Assembly: GCA_023053545.1 (NCBI GenBank)
Contig: JAKZAN010000012.1
Location: 22,501 to 86,500, forward strand
Direction: 5' to 3'
DNA: 64,000 nt
DNA from: Lepidurus packardi
Taxonomy: Eukaryota > Arthropoda > Branchiopoda > Notostraca > Triopsidae
Part shown: positions 18,431 through 34,279 of the stretch, piece after piece
Layout of the letters: every line of letters begins with the position of its first letter
How positions within the stretch are numbered: the first letter of the stretch is position 1
The notes under the pieces: generated by a model
The model's database searches: none
What the model saw: the letters and a program-made list of their open reading frames with translations, nothing else
What the model was told of the DNA's origin: nothing
Translations under genes and position numbers: made by a program

Positions 18431-19336
18431 AATTGGGTTTGTTTTTGCCGTCTGACCCACCCCAACGGCCCTTTTCAGGGCCAACAATTGCGTCCCGAAA
18501 GCTTACAACTCAAAAGATATGGCTATTCATTAGAACATACTATTTCTGACCGTTTGTTATAAATCAGTGGAATTTATAACCGCCACCTAACCCCGAAAGC
18601 TGAGACTCTTAGCGTTGCTGCCCTTTTGTCCCATAAGCCGTCTGTTCGGTGCAGGCTCAGCACCGGGGTCGGGCTTAGTCAGCTCGCGTCCCAATTGGCA
18701 TAAATACTACTACATGGAACTTTTCTAAGTCTTACAGTGCAAAATCTTACATGTCGATAAAACCTGGCTATTATTTATTCCACCCTCGCAATACAAACAG
18801 TAGGAAAATAAATCGACGAGAAAACGAGCAAAAGATCTCTTGCATTATGATTCATGGACAACAGCACAATGTTTGAAACTTGGATGGGTGACCAGTTTCC
18901 GATCTCGATGGGTGACTAGTTTCCGATCTCGATGTACCGGCCAAGGATCCAGTGTTAGAAGGCTGTAAAATGACAGCAGATGTTTTCTTTCGTAGACTGT
19001 ATTTCGAGCTTGCTTTTCAGATACCTTCTCAGAATCATGTCCAGAAAAAGCAGCATTGTTTTGCACTTTCCAGTGCGCATCCTGTAAGTGGAACACGATC
19101 CGTGCAGTTGCACAGGCAGGACTCAGTGTATAATATATAGACTGAGTGCAAACAATATTGCACCAATACAGCAACATTGCACCAATATTTTAGCAAGTGG
19201 AACGCACTTTAACGGCTCAGAAAGAAAAGTCTACAATTTCAGTGTATAAAAGAGTACTTGGTTGCAGAAGTCTTGGAATTGGCTGGCAATGCTGCCCGCG
19301 ACAAAAAAAAATATTTCCGTCTGAGAAGACGAAAAA

Positions 19337-19454
19337 GCCAACAGCACCCGGTGTTCCCAGGCGGTCACCCATCCAAGTACTGACCGGGCCCGACGCAGCT
19401 TGACTTCCAGGAGCTGACGAGTCTGGGTACATTCTGCGTGGTATGGCCGTTGGC
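19337..19454 (-). rRNA. 5S-7: 5S ribosomal RNA
   Basis: Identical to 5S-1 with terminator; opens the second H3/H4-deleted unit. Confidence 0.96.
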
Positions 19455-20133
19455 ATCTAATGTAGATCATTAGCCAACTAAGAATCGCACTTGGTGTTGC
19501 GGTTATGCCTGAGCTGAGACGCGGTGCGTTATCTCACCTACCGCGAGATAAGCACCTACCGCGGTAATGCGAGGAATGTTCCAAAGCAAAGTGAAAAGTA
19601 CAGCCTGAAATCCTCAGATTCTAGTAGTTTACTTGTAGCACCTACAATGACATCTTGGTATACGCATTACTAACGCGTTCTGTTTTGGGCAAACAGTCCC
19701 CATTAAGCCCTGACTCTTCAGGGGCTGAGCATTTTCAAAGATAGACGCGTGTTCAATATCGATTTTTCCCTTGTAGATGATCGACTATCATTTGCAACTG
19801 TTCAAAAATCTACGCCTTGAAGGAACACGATCACGAATGGATGACACAGGCCGAAGGAATGCTATGAGTCCCGGCCTGACCCGCTCTTCGGCCTAACCCG
19901 TCCACCAACAACGCTTTTCGGGTTCTCAGACATGACGACACTCGGGAGTAAAGTAGCGTACGGAATAGTCAAATGTGTGTGTATTCAAAATCTCTCCAGT
20001 GTCGATATTTAAAACAGCAACCTTAAAATTATCTGTTCGGAAAGACATAAGTAAAGCAAGTAGTTTGAACTTTCATCAAGAAATTGGTTGGCCCTGAAAA
20101 GGGCCGTTGGGTTTTTCTTCCAGGCGAAAGCTC

Positions 20134-20505
20134 TTACTTGGAGCTAGTGTACTTGGTGACGGCTTTAGTGCCTTCACTGACGGCATGCTTAGCCAACTCA
20201 CCGGGCAGTAGCAGACGAACGGCCGTCTGGATTTCCCGACTGGTTATGGTCGAGCGTTTGTTGTAGTGGGCCAAACGGGAAGCTTCGGCCGCAATGCGCT
20301 CAAAAATGTCATTGACAAAGCTGTTCATGATACTCATGGCTTTGCTGGAAACGCCGGTGTCAGGGTGAACTTGTTTGAGCACTTTGTAAATGTAGATAGC
20401 ATAGCTCTCCTTCCTGCGGCGCTTCTTCTTCTTGTCGGTCTTGGAAATGTTCTTCTGGGCCTTGCCCGCCTTCTTGGCTGCTTTACCGCTTGTCTTGGGA
20501 GGCAT
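20134..20505 (-). CDS. H2B: Histone H2B (copy 4)
   Basis: Protein identical to copy 1; stem-loop 20090-20105. Confidence 0.98.
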   Translation of the reverse strand: MPPKTSGKAAKKAGKAQKNISKTDKKKKRRRKESYAIYIYKVLKQVHPDTGVSSKAMSIMNSFVNDIFERIAAEASRLAHYNKRSTITSREIQTAVRLLLPGELAKHAVSEGTKAVTKYTSSK

Positions 20506-20739
20506 TGTGCACCACTGTTCGAGTCACAAATTCACCGACCCCAATATATACTTCCCTGCAGCTCAGCCTGGTACACGGCAAGGAACTGCGCGACCGCTGA
20601 TTGGGTGGAAGGGGGCCCAGCCGAAGTCCTGCCGGAGACCGGTGAGTCGCCTATAAAGCGTGGGTACTATGGAAAACATGACACTAGAAGACTTGGGCGA
20701 GCGAAACCCGTTCCCCCATTCTATTTCAATTTTTCAACC

Positions 20740-21114
20740 ATGTCTGGTCGCGGCAAAGGAGGCAAAGTTAAGGGCAAGTCCAAGTCGCGCTCCAACCGTG
20801 CCGGGCTTCAGTTCCCCGTCGGTCGCATCCATCGTTTGCTTCGCAAAGGCAATTATGCCGAGCGTGTCGGAGCTGGCGCACCCGTGTATTTGGCTGCTGT
20901 TATGGAGTACTTGGCTGCAGAAGTCTTGGAATTGGCTGGCAATGCTGCCCGCGACAACAAAAAGTCTCGTATTATTCCCCGTCACTTGCAGTTGGCCATC
21001 CGCAACGACGAAGAGTTAAACAAGCTCTTGTCCGGCGTTACCATTGCCCAAGGCGGAGTGCTCCCCAACATCCAAGCGGTGCTGCTGCCTAAGAAAACTG
21101 AAAAGAAAGCCTAA
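20740..21114 (+). CDS. H2A: Histone H2A (copy 4)
   Basis: Protein identical to the 13013 copy; TATAAAG at 20652, stem-loop 21136-21151. Confidence 0.98.
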   Translation: MSGRGKGGKVKGKSKSRSNRAGLQFPVGRIHRLLRKGNYAERVGAGAPVYLAAVMEYLAAEVLELAGNAARDNKKSRIIPRHLQLAIRNDEELNKLLSGVTIAQGGVLPNIQAVLLPKKTEKKA

Positions 21115-21593
21115 AAAGTTTCTTCTTTCCCCAACGGCCCTTTTCAGGGCCACCATCTAACTTCCGAAAGTTATTGCCGGTTTGGCTCCTACTCTTTGCG
21201 CTTATTATTGACTCTTTGCGACTTATTATTCGAATTTGACTCTTTGCGCTTATTATTCGAATCGAATTCGTGTTACATAAAATGAAAAAGAAGCAATTTC
21301 TCACACACCCTAAATAAGTACGCTTGTTTGTTGCGGTAATGCCTTGGCAAGCCGCTACGAGTCCCTAAGCAGAGTGTACTGCCTTCGAGTTCCGGCCTGA
21401 ACCGTCAGGTAAACGGCGCTGTATAGCTTTTCTGGTTATCAGACAAGATAAAAGAAAACACGGAATAGCATAGAGTAGGAAGGAAGCCCGGCAGTAGCAT
21501 ACGAGTAAAGAGAGAAGCATACAAGAATAGAGTAGCACACGCAGGAGTTAAATACTTTACATGAAACAATTCCTCAACTGAATTGACTTTTAA

Positions 21594-21779
<186 letters not shown>

Positions 21780-22685
21780 AATTGGGTTTGTTTTTGCCGT
21801 CTGACCCACCCCAACGGCCCTTTTCAGGGCCAACAATTGCGTCCCGAAAGCTTACAACTCAAAAGATATGGCTATTCATTAGAACATACTATTTCTGACC
21901 GTTTGTTATAAATCAGTGGAATTTATAACCGCCACCTAACCCCGAAAGCTGAGACTCTTAGCGTTGCTGCCCTTTTGTCCCATAAGCCGTCTGTTCGGTG
22001 CAGGCTCAGCACCGGGGTCGGGCTTAGTCAGCTCGCGTCCCAATTGGCATAAATACTACTACATGGAACTTTTCTAAGTCTTACAGTGCAAAATCTTACA
22101 TGTCGATAAAACCTGGCTATTATTTATTCCACCCTCGCAATACAAACAGTAGGAAAATAAATCGACGAGAAAACGAGCAAAAGATCTCTTGCATTATGAT
22201 TCATGGACAACAGCACAATGTTTGAAACTTGGATGGGTGACCAGTTTCCGATCTCGATGGGTGACTAGTTTCCGATCTCGATGTACCGGCCAAGGATCCA
22301 GTGTTAGAAGGCTGTAAAATGACAGCAGATGTTTTCTTTCGTAGACTGTATTTCGAGCTTGCTTTTCAGATACCTTCTCAGAATCATGTCCAGAAAAAGC
22401 AGCATTGTTTTGCACTTTCCAGTGCGCATCCTGTAAGTGGAACACGATCCGTGCAGTTGCACAGGCAGGACTCAGTGTATAATATATAGACTGAGTGCAA
22501 ACAATATTGCACCAATACAGCAACATTGCACCAATATTTTAGCAAGTGGAACGCACTTTAACGGCTCAGAAAGAAAAGTCTACAATTTCAGTGTATAAAA
22601 GAGTACTTGGTTGCAGAAGTCTTGGAATTGGCTGGCAATGCTGCCCGCGACAAAAAAAAATATTTCCGTCTGAGAAGACGAAAAA

Positions 22686-22803
22686 GCCAACAGCACCCGG
22701 TGTTCCCAGGCGGTCACCCATCCAAGTACTGACCGGGCCCGACGCAGCTTGACTTCCAGGAGCTGACGAGTCTGGGTACATTCTGCGTGGTATGGCCGTT
22801 GGC
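22686..22803 (-). rRNA. 5S-8: 5S ribosomal RNA
   Basis: Identical to 5S-1 with terminator; opens the first F-M-M triplet. Confidence 0.96.
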
Positions 22804-23482
22804 ATCTAATGTAGATCATTAGCCAACTAAGAATCGCACTTGGTGTTGCGGTTATGCCTGAGCTGAGACGCGGTGCGTTATCTCACCTACCGCGAGATAA
22901 GCACCTACCGCGGTAATGCGAGGAATGTTCCAAAGCAAAGTGAAAAGTACAGCCTGAAATCCTCAGATTCTAGTAGTTTACTTGTAGCACCTACAATGAC
23001 ATCTTGGTATACGCATTACTAACGCGTTCTGTTTTGGGCAAACAGTCCCCATTAAGCCCTGACTCTTCAGGGGCTGAGCATTTTCAAAGATAGACGCGTG
23101 TTCAATATCGATTTTTCCCTTGTAGATGATCGACTATCATTTGCAACTGTTCAAAAATCTACGCCTTGAAGGAACACGATCACGAATGGATGACACAGGC
23201 CGAAGGAATGCTATGAGTCCCGGCCTGACCCGCTCTTCGGCCTAACCCGTCCACCAACAACGCTTTTCGGGTTCTCAGACATGACGACACTCGGGAGTAA
23301 AGTAGCGTACGGAATAGTCAAATGTGTGTGTATTCAAAATCTCTCCAGTGTCGATATTTAAAACAGCAACCTTAAAATTATCTGTTCGGAAAGACATAAG
23401 TAAAGCAAGTAGTTTGAACTTTCATCAAGAAATTGGTTGGCCCTGAAAAGGGCCGTTGGGTTTTTCTTCCAGGCGAAAGCTC

Positions 23483-23854
23483 TTACTTGGAGCTAGTGTA
23501 CTTGGTGACGGCTTTAGTGCCTTCACTGACGGCATGCTTAGCCAACTCACCGGGCAGTAGCAGACGAACGGCCGTCTGGATTTCCCGACTGGTTATGGTC
23601 GAGCGTTTGTTGTAGTGGGCCAAACGGGAAGCTTCGGCCGCAATGCGCTCAAAAATGTCATTGACAAAGCTGTTCATGATACTCATGGCTTTGCTGGAAA
23701 CGCCGGTGTCAGGGTGAACTTGTTTGAGCACTTTGTAAATGTAGATAGCATAGCTCTCCTTCCTGCGGCGCTTCTTCTTCTTGTCGGTCTTGGAAATGTT
23801 CTTCTGGGCCTTGCCCGCCTTCTTGGCTGCTTTACCGCTTGTCTTGGGAGGCAT
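23483..23854 (-). CDS. H2B: Histone H2B (copy 5)
   Basis: Protein identical to copy 1; stem-loop 23439-23454. Confidence 0.98.
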   Translation of the reverse strand: MPPKTSGKAAKKAGKAQKNISKTDKKKKRRRKESYAIYIYKVLKQVHPDTGVSSKAMSIMNSFVNDIFERIAAEASRLAHYNKRSTITSREIQTAVRLLLPGELAKHAVSEGTKAVTKYTSSK

Positions 23855-24088
23855 TGTGCACCACTGTTCGAGTCACAAATTCACCGACCCCAATATATAC
23901 TTCCCTGCAGCTCAGCCTGGTACACGGCAAGGAACTGCGCGACCGCTGATTGGGTGGAAGGGGGCCCAGCCGAAGTCCTGCCGGAGACCGGTGAGTCGCC
24001 TATAAAGCGTGGGTACTATGGAAAACATGACACTAGAAGACTTGGGCGAGCGAAACCCGTTCCCCCATTCTATTTCAATTTTTCAACC

Positions 24089-24463
24089 ATGTCTGGTCGC
24101 GGCAAAGGAGGCAAAGTTAAGGGCAAGTCCAAGTCGCGCTCCAACCGTGCCGGGCTTCAGTTCCCCGTCGGTCGCATCCATCGTTTGCTTCGCAAAGGCA
24201 ATTATGCCGAGCGTGTCGGAGCTGGCGCACCCGTGTATTTGGCTGCTGTTATGGAGTACTTGGCTGCAGAAGTCTTGGAATTGGCTGGCAATGCTGCCCG
24301 CGACAACAAAAAGTCTCGTATTATTCCCCGTCACTTGCAGTTGGCCATCCGCAACGACGAAGAGTTAAACAAGCTCTTGTCCGGCGTTACCATTGCCCAA
24401 GGCGGAGTGCTCCCCAACATCCAAGCGGTGCTGCTGCCTAAGAAAACTGAAAAGAAAGCCTAA
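24089..24463 (+). CDS. H2A: Histone H2A (copy 5)
   Basis: Protein identical to the 13013 copy; TATAAAG at 24001, stem-loop 24485-24500. Confidence 0.98.
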   Translation: MSGRGKGGKVKGKSKSRSNRAGLQFPVGRIHRLLRKGNYAERVGAGAPVYLAAVMEYLAAEVLELAGNAARDNKKSRIIPRHLQLAIRNDEELNKLLSGVTIAQGGVLPNIQAVLLPKKTEKKA

Positions 24464-25202
24464 AAAGTTTCTTCTTTCCCCAACGGCCCTTTTCAGGGCC
24501 ACCATCTAACTTCCGAAAGTTATTGCCGGTTTGGCTCCTACTCTTTGCGCTTATTATTGACTCTTTGCGACTTATTATTCGAATTTGACTCTTTGCGCTT
24601 ATTATTCGAATCGAATTCGTGTTACATAAAATGAAAAAGAAGCAATTTCTCACACACCCTAAATAAGTACGCTTGTTTGTTGCGGTAATGCCTTGGCAAG
24701 CCGCTACGAGTCCCTAAGCAGAGTGTACTGCCTTCGAGTTCCGGCCTGAACCGTCAGGTAAACGGCGCTGTATAGCTTTTCTGGTTATCAGACAAGATAA
24801 AAGAAAACACGGAATAGCATAGAGTAGGAAGGAAGCCCGGCAGTAGCATACGAGTAAAGAGAGAAGCATACAAGAATAGAGTAGCACACGCAGGAGTTAA
24901 ATACTTTACATGAAACAATTCCTCAACTGAATTGACTTTTAAAAACGACGAACCTCACAAAGACTACCAAAGAAAAAGCCCTTTTCTCCCCCTGATAACT
25001 ACTATCGCAAACGCGGAGAAAAACGAATGAAAATGTATCCAGCAGTATGACTCGTTCGCGCCTGCTTGGGTGGTTTTCGATTTTGGACGCTACAGAAGCG
25101 TTTGCTTCTCCTATCAATAAACGCTGTCGTGGTTTTTAACTTTACAAAAGACGTGTTGGCCCTGAAAAGGGCCGTTGGTTTATTGGCAAAAGTGCAACTT
25201 GC

Positions 25203-25718
<516 letters not shown>

Positions 25719-25830
25719 CTATCTTCCCATTGGTTGCACTTAGCCATCAGCCTTGCCGTCCGTCGGGCTAGATCAAATAGGAGTAGGGCTTTACAGAACA
25801 AGCACACACCGGCTTTTGTTCCGTTCTTAA

Positions 25831-26157
<327 letters not shown>

Positions 26158-27062
26158 AATTGGGTTTGTTTTTGCCGTCTGACCCACCCCAACGGCCCTT
26201 TTCAGGGCCAACAATTGCGTCCCGAAAGCTTACAACTCAAAAGATATGGCTATTCATTAGAACATACTATTTCTGACCGTTTGTTATAAATCAGTGGAAT
26301 TTATAACCGCCACCTAACCCCGAAAGCTGAGACTCTTAGCGTTGCTGCCCTTTTGTCCCATAAGCCGTCTGTTCGGTGCAGGCTCAGCACCGGGGTCGGG
26401 CTTAGTCAGCTCGCGTCCCAATTGGCATAAATACTACTACATGGAACTTTTCTAAGTCTTACAGTGCAAAATCTTACATGTCGATAAACCTGGCTATTAT
26501 TTATTCCACCCTCGCAATACAAACAGTAGGAAAATAAATCGACGAGAAAACGAGCAAAAGATCTCTTGCGTTATGATTCATGGACAACAGCACAATGTTT
26601 GAAACTTGGATGGGTGACCAGTTTCCGATCTCGATGGGTGACTAGTTTCCGATCTCGATGTACCGGCCAAGGATCCAGTGTTAGAAGGCTGTAAAATGAC
26701 AGCAGATGTTTTCTTTCGTAGACTGTATTTCGAGCTTGCTTTTCAGATACCTTCTCAGAATCATGTCCAGAAAAAGCAGCATTGTTTTGCACTTTCCAGT
26801 GCGCATCCTGTAAGTGGAACACGATCCGTGCAGTTGCACAGGCAGGACTCAGTGTATAATATATAGACTGAGTGCAAACAATATTGCACCAATACAGCAA
26901 CATTGCACCAATATTTTAGCAAGTGGAACGCACTTTAACGGCTCAGAAAGAAAAGTCTACAATTTCAGTGTATAAAAGAGTACTTGGTTGCAGAAGTCTT
27001 GGAATTGGCTGGCAATGCTGCCCGCGACAAAAAAAAATATTTCCGTCTGAGAAGACGAAAAA

Positions 27063-27180
27063 GCCAACAGCACCCGGTGTTCCCAGGCGGTCACCCATCC
27101 AAGTACTGACCGGGCCCGACGCAGCTTGACTTCCAGGAGCTGACGAGTCTGGGTACATTCTGCGTGGTATGGCCGTTGGC
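27063..27180 (-). rRNA. 5S-9: 5S ribosomal RNA
   Basis: Identical to 5S-1; first M unit of triplet 1. Confidence 0.96.
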
Positions 27181-27499
27181 ATCTAATGTAGATCATTAGC
27201 CAACTAAGAATCGCACTTGGTGTTGCGGTTATGCCTGAGCTGAGACGCGGTGCGTTATCTCACCTACCGCGAGATAAGCACCTACCGCGGTAATGCGAGG
27301 AATGTTCCAAAGCAAAGTGAAAAGTACAGCCTGAAATCCTCAGATTCTAGTAGTTTACTTGTAGCACCTACAATGACATCTTGGTATACGCATTACTAAC
27401 GCGTTCTGTTTTGGGCAAACAGTCCCCATTAAGCCCTGACTCTTCAGGGGCTGGACATAAGTAAAGCAAGTAGTTTGAACTTTCATCAAGAAATTGGTT

Positions 27500-27562
27500 G
27501 GCCCTGAAAAGGGCCGTTGGGTTTTTCTTCCAGGCGAAAGCTCTTACTTGGAGCTAGTGTAC
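27500..27562 (-). pseudogene. H2B 3'-end relic with stem-loop (M unit after 5S-9)
   Basis: Stem-loop 27500-27515; stop codon 27544-27546. Confidence 0.9.
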
Positions 27563-28423
27563 AGCCTGAAATCCTCAGATTCTAGTAGTTTACTTGCTTT
27601 TTTTTTATAAATGAGTGTGGACTAAAAATGATGTGATGAGCTAATAAACTTTCTTTTAGTTAGTTTGGGGTGACTGGTTATAAAGACGAACTACTGTTGT
27701 CAACTATATTCAACAACACCCTAGGGTGTGTTTCCACGGCCAACTCAGCACCGGGGTCGGGCTTAGTCAGCTCGCGTCCCAATTGGCATAAATACTACTA
27801 CATGGAACTTTTCTAAGTCTTACAGTGCAAAATCTTACATGTCGATAAACCTGGCTATTATTTATTCCACCCTCGCAATACAAACAGTAGGAAAATAAAT
27901 CGACGAGAAAACGAGCAAAAGATCTCTTGCGTTATGATTCATGGACAACAGCACAATGTTTGAAACTTGGATGGGTGACCAGTTTCCGATCTCGATGGGT
28001 GACTAGTTTCCGATCTCGATGTACCGGCCAAGGATCCAGTGTTAGAAGGCTGTAAAATGACAGCAGATGTTTTCTTTCGTAGACTGTATTTCGAGCTTGC
28101 TTTTCAGATACCTTCTCAGAATCATGTCCAGAAAAAGCAGCATTGTTTTGCACTTTCCAGTGCGCATCCTGTAAGTGGAACACGATCCGTGCAGTTGCAC
28201 AGGCAGGACTCAGTGTATAATATATAGACTGAGTGCAAACAATATTGCACCAATACAGCAACATTGCACCAATATTTTAGCAAGTGGAACGCACTTTAAC
28301 GGCTCAGAAAGAAAAGTCTACAATTTCAGTGTATAAAAGAGTACTTGGTTGCAGAAGTCTTGGAATTGGCTGGCAATGCTGCCCGCGACAAAAAAAAATA
28401 TTTCCGTCTGAGAAGACGAAAAA

Positions 28424-28541
28424 GCCAACAGCACCCGGTGTTCCCAGGCGGTCACCCATCCAAGTACTGACCGAGCCCGACGCAGCTTGACTTCCAGGAG
28501 CTGACGAGTCTGGGTACATTCTGCGTGGTATGGCCGTTGGC
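28424..28541 (-). rRNA. 5S-10: 5S ribosomal RNA variant C68T
   Basis: Plus-strand A at 28474 replaces G, giving GGGCTCGG in place of GGGCCCGG at 5S nt 64-71. The change falls in the region matching the intermediate element of the internal promoter. Length, ends and terminator are normal. Confidence 0.95.
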
Positions 28542-28860
28542 ATCTAATGTAGATCATTAGCCAACTAAGAATCGCACTTGGTGTTGCGGTTATGCCTGAG
28601 CTGAGACGCGGTGCGTTATCTCACCTACCGCGAGATAAGCACCTACCGCGGTAATGCGAGGAATGTTCCAAAGCAAAGTGAAAAGTACAGCCTGAAATCC
28701 TCAGATTCTAGTAGTTTACTTGTAGCACCTACAATGACATCTTGGTATACGCATTACTAACGCGTTCTGTTTTGGGCAAACAGTCCCCATTAAGCCCTGA
28801 CTCTTCAGGGGCTGGACATAAGTAAAGCAAGTAGTTTGAACTTTCATCAAGAAATTGGTT

Positions 28861-28923
28861 GGCCCTGAAAAGGGCCGTTGGGTTTTTCTTCCAGGCGAAA
28901 GCTCTTACTTGGAGCTAGTGTAC
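28861..28923 (-). pseudogene. H2B 3'-end relic with stem-loop (M unit after 5S-10)
   Basis: Stem-loop 28861-28876; stop codon 28905-28907. Confidence 0.9.
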
Positions 28924-29784
28924 AGCCTGAAATCCTCAGATTCTAGTAGTTTACTTGCTTTTTTTTTATAAATGAGTGTGGACTAAAAATGATGTGATGA
29001 GCTAATAAACTTTCTTTTAGTTAGTTTGGGGTGACTGGTTATAAAGACGAACTACTGTTGTCAACTATATTCAACAACACCCTAGGGTGTGTTTCCACGG
29101 CCAACTCAGCACCGGGGTCGGGCTTAGTCAGCTCGCGTCCCAATTGGCATAAATACTACTACATGGAACTTTTCTAAGTCTTACAGTGCAAAATCTTACA
29201 TGTCGATAAACCTGGCTATTATTTATTCCACCCTCGCAATACAAACAGTAGGAAAATAAATCGACGAGAAAACGAGCAAAAGATCTCTTGCATTATGATT
29301 CATGGACAACAGCACAATGTTTGAAACTTGGATGGGTGACCAGTTTCCGATCTCGATGGGTGACTAGTTTCCGATCTCGATGTACCGGCCAAGGATCCAG
29401 TGTTAGAAGGCTGTAAAATGACAGCAGATGTTTTCTTTCGTAGACTGTATTTCGAGCTTGCTTTTCAGATACCTTCTCAGAATCATGTCCAGAAAAAGCA
29501 GCATTGTTTTGCACTTTCCAGTGCGCATCCTGTAAGTGGAACACGATCCGTGCAGTTGCACAGGCAGGACTCAGTGTATAATATATAGACTGAGTGCAAA
29601 CAATATTGCACCAATACAGCAACATTGCACCAATATTTTAGCAAGTGGAACGCACTTTAACGGCTCAGAAAGAAAAGTCTACAATTTCAGTGTATAAAAG
29701 AGTACTTGGTTGCAGAAGTCTTGGAATTGGCTGGCAATGCTGCCCGCGACAAAAAAAAATATTTCCGTCTGAGAAGACGAAAAA

Positions 29785-29902
29785 GCCAACAGCACCCGGT
29801 GTTCCCAGGCGGTCACCCATCCAAGTACTGACCGGGCCCGACGCAGCTTGACTTCCAGGAGCTGACGAGTCTGGGTACATTCTGCGTGGTATGGCCGTTG
29901 GC
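29785..29902 (-). rRNA. 5S-11: 5S ribosomal RNA
   Basis: Identical to 5S-1; opens a lone F unit (29785-34161). Confidence 0.96.
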
Positions 29903-30581
29903 ATCTAATGTAGATCATTAGCCAACTAAGAATCGCACTTGGTGTTGCGGTTATGCCTGAGCTGAGACGCGGTGCGTTATCTCACCTACCGCGAGATAAG
30001 CACCTACCGCGGTAATGCGAGGAATGTTCCAAAGCAAAGTGAAAAGTACAGCCTGAAATCCTCAGATTCTAGTAGTTTACTTGTAGCACCTACAATGACA
30101 TCTTGGTATACGCATTACTAACGCGTTCTGTTTTGGGCAAACAGTCCCCATTAAGCCCTGACTCTTCAGGGGCTGAGCATTTTCAAAGATAGACGCGTGT
30201 TCAATATCGATTTTTCCCTTGTAGATGATCGACTATCATTTGCAACTGTTCAAAAATCTACGCCTTGAAGGAACACGATCACGAATGGATGACACAGGCC
30301 GAAGGAATGCTATGAGTCCCGGCCTGACCCGCTCTTCGGCCTAACCCGTCCACCAACAACGCTTTTCGGGTTCTCAGACATGACGACACTCGGGAGTAAA
30401 GTAGCGTACGGAATAGTCAAATGTGTGTGTATTCAAAATCTCTCCAGTGTCGATATTTAAAACAGCAACCTTAAAATTATCTGTTCGGAAAGACATAAGT
30501 AAAGCAAGTAGTTTGAACTTTCATCAAGAAATTGGTTGGCCCTGAAAAGGGCCGTTGGGTTTTTCTTCCAGGCGAAAGCTC

Positions 30582-30953
30582 TTACTTGGAGCTAGTGTAC
30601 TTGGTGACGGCTTTAGTGCCTTCACTGACGGCATGCTTAGCCAACTCACCGGGCAGTAGCAGACGAACGGCCGTCTGGATTTCCCGACTGGTTATGGTCG
30701 AGCGTTTGTTGTAGTGGGCCAAACGGGAAGCTTCGGCCGCAATGCGCTCAAAAATGTCATTGACAAAGCTGTTCATGATACTCATGGCTTTGCTGGAAAC
30801 GCCGGTGTCAGGGTGAACTTGTTTGAGCACTTTGTAAATGTAGATAGCATAGCTCTCCTTCCTGCGGCGCTTCTTCTTCTTGTCGGTCTTGGAAATGTTC
30901 TTCTGGGCCTTGCCCGCCTTCTTGGCTGCTTTACCGCTTGTCTTGGGAGGCAT
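30582..30953 (-). CDS. H2B: Histone H2B (copy 6)
   Basis: Protein identical to copy 1; stem-loop 30538-30553. Confidence 0.98.
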   Translation of the reverse strand: MPPKTSGKAAKKAGKAQKNISKTDKKKKRRRKESYAIYIYKVLKQVHPDTGVSSKAMSIMNSFVNDIFERIAAEASRLAHYNKRSTITSREIQTAVRLLLPGELAKHAVSEGTKAVTKYTSSK

Positions 30954-31187
30954 TGTGCACCACTGTTCGAGTCACAAATTCACCGACCCCAATATATACT
31001 TCCCTGCAGCTCAGCCTGGTACACGGCAAGGAACTGCGCGACCGCTGATTGGGTGGAAGGGGGCCCAGCCGAAGTCCTGCCGGAGACCGGTGAGTCGCCT
31101 ATAAAGCGTGGGTACTATGGAAAACATGACACTAGAAGACTTGGGCGAGCGAAACCCGTTCCCCCATTCTATTTCAATTTTTCAACC

Positions 31188-31562
31188 ATGTCTGGTCGCG
31201 GCAAAGGAGGCAAAGTTAAGGGCAAGTCCAAGTCGCGCTCCAACCGTGCCGGGCTTCAGTTCCCCGTCGGTCGCATCCATCGTTTGCTTCGCAAAGGCAA
31301 TTATGCCGAGCGTGTCGGAGCTGGCGCACCCGTGTATTTGGCTGCTGTTATGGAGTACTTGGCTGCAGAAGTCTTGGAATTGGCTGGCAATGCTGCCCGC
31401 GACAACAAAAAGTCTCGTATTATTCCCCGTCACTTGCAGTTGGCCATCCGCAACGACGAAGAGTTAAACAAGCTCTTGTCCGGCGTTACCATTGCCCAAG
31501 GCGGAGTGCTCCCCAACATCCAAGCGGTGCTGCTGCCTAAGAAAACTGAAAAGAAAGCCTAA
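31188..31562 (+). CDS. H2A: Histone H2A (copy 6)
   Basis: Protein identical to the 13013 copy; TATAAAG at 31100, stem-loop 31584-31599. Confidence 0.98.
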   Translation: MSGRGKGGKVKGKSKSRSNRAGLQFPVGRIHRLLRKGNYAERVGAGAPVYLAAVMEYLAAEVLELAGNAARDNKKSRIIPRHLQLAIRNDEELNKLLSGVTIAQGGVLPNIQAVLLPKKTEKKA

Positions 31563-32301
31563 AAAGTTTCTTCTTTCCCCAACGGCCCTTTTCAGGGCCA
31601 CCATCTAACTTCCGAAAGTTATTGCCGGTTTGGCTCCTACTCTTTGCGCTTATTATTGACTCTTTGCGACTTATTATTCGAATTTGACTCTTTGCGCTTA
31701 TTATTCGAATCGAATTCGTGTTACATAAAATGAAAAAGAAGCAATTTCTCACACACCCTAAATAAGTACGCTTGTTTGTTGCGGTAATGCCTTGGCAAGC
31801 CGCTACGAGTCCCTAAGCAGAGTGTACTGCCTTCGAGTTCCGGCCTGAACCGTCAGGTAAACGGCGCTGTATAGCTTTTCTGGTTATCAGACAAGATAAA
31901 AGAAAACACGGAATAGCATAGAGTAGGAAGGAAGCCCGGCAGTAGCATACGAGTAAAGAGAGAAGCATACAAGAATAGAGTAGCACACGCAGGAGTTAAA
32001 TACTTTACATGAAACAATTCCTCAACTGAATTGACTTTTAAAAACGACGAACCTCACAAAGACTACCAAAGAAAAAGCCCTTTTCTCCCCCTGATAACTA
32101 CTATCGCAAACGCGGAGAAAAACGAATGAAAATGTATCCAGCAGTATGACTCGTTCGCGCCTGCTTGGGTGGTTTTCGATTTTGGACGCTACAGAAGCGT
32201 TTGCTTCTCCTATCAATAAACGCTGTCGTGGTTTTTAACTTTACAAAAGACGTGTTGGCCCTGAAAAGGGCCGTTGGTTTATTGGCAAAAGTGCAACTTG
32301 C

Positions 32302-32817
<516 letters not shown>

Positions 32818-32929
32818 CTATCTTCCCATTGGTTGCACTTAGCCATCAGCCTTGCCGTCCGTCGGGCTAGATCAAATAGGAGTAGGGCTTTACAGAACAA
32901 GCACACACCGGCTTTTGTTCCGTTCTTAA

Positions 32930-33256
<327 letters not shown>

Positions 33257-34161
33257 AATTGGGTTTGTTTTTGCCGTCTGACCCACCCCAACGGCCCTTT
33301 TCAGGGCCAACAATTGCGTCCCGAAAGCTTACAACTCAAAAGATATGGCTATTCATTAGAACATACTATTTCTGACCGTTTGTTATAAATCAGTGGAATT
33401 TATAACCGCCACCTAACCCCGAAAGCTGAGACTCTTAGCGTTGCTGCCCTTTTGTCCCATAAGCCGTCTGTTCGGTGCAGGCTCAGCACCGGGGTCGGGC
33501 TTAGTCAGCTCGCGTCCCAATTGGCATAAATACTACTACATGGAACTTTTCTAAGTCTTACAGTGCAAAATCTTACATGTCGATAAACCTGGCTATTATT
33601 TATTCCACCCTCGCAATACAAACAGTAGGAAAATAAATCGACGAGAAAACGAGCAAAAGATCTCTTGCATTATGATTCATGGACAACAGCACAATGTTTG
33701 AAACTTGGATGGGTGACCAGTTTCCGATCTCGATGGGTGACTAGTTTCCGATCTCGATGTACCGGCCAAGGATCCAGTGTTAGAAGGCTGTAAAATGACA
33801 GCAGATGTTTTCTTTCGTAGACTGTATTTCGAGCTTGCTTTTCAGATACCTTCTCAGAATCATGTCCAGAAAAAGCAGCATTGTTTTGCACTTTCCAGTG
33901 CGCATCCTGTAAGTGGAACACGATCCGTGCAGTTGCACAGGCAGGACTCAGTGTATAATATATAGACTGAGTGCAAACAATATTGCACCAATACAGCAAC
34001 ATTGCACCAATATTTTAGCAAGTGGAACGCACTTTAACGGCTCAGAAAGAAAAGTCTACAATTTCAGTGTATAAAAGAGTACTTGGTTGCAGAAGTCTTG
34101 GAATTGGCTGGCAATGCTGCCCGCGACAAAAAAAAATATTTCCGTCTGAGAAGACGAAAAA

Positions 34162-34279
34162 GCCAACAGCACCCGGTGTTCCCAGGCGGTCACCCATCCA
34201 AGTACTGACCGGGCCCGACGCAGCTTGACTTCCAGGAGCTGACGAGTCTGGGTACATTCTGCGTGGTATGGCCGTTGGC
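34162..34279 (-). rRNA. 5S-12: 5S ribosomal RNA
   Basis: Identical to 5S-1; opens triplet 2. Confidence 0.96.
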
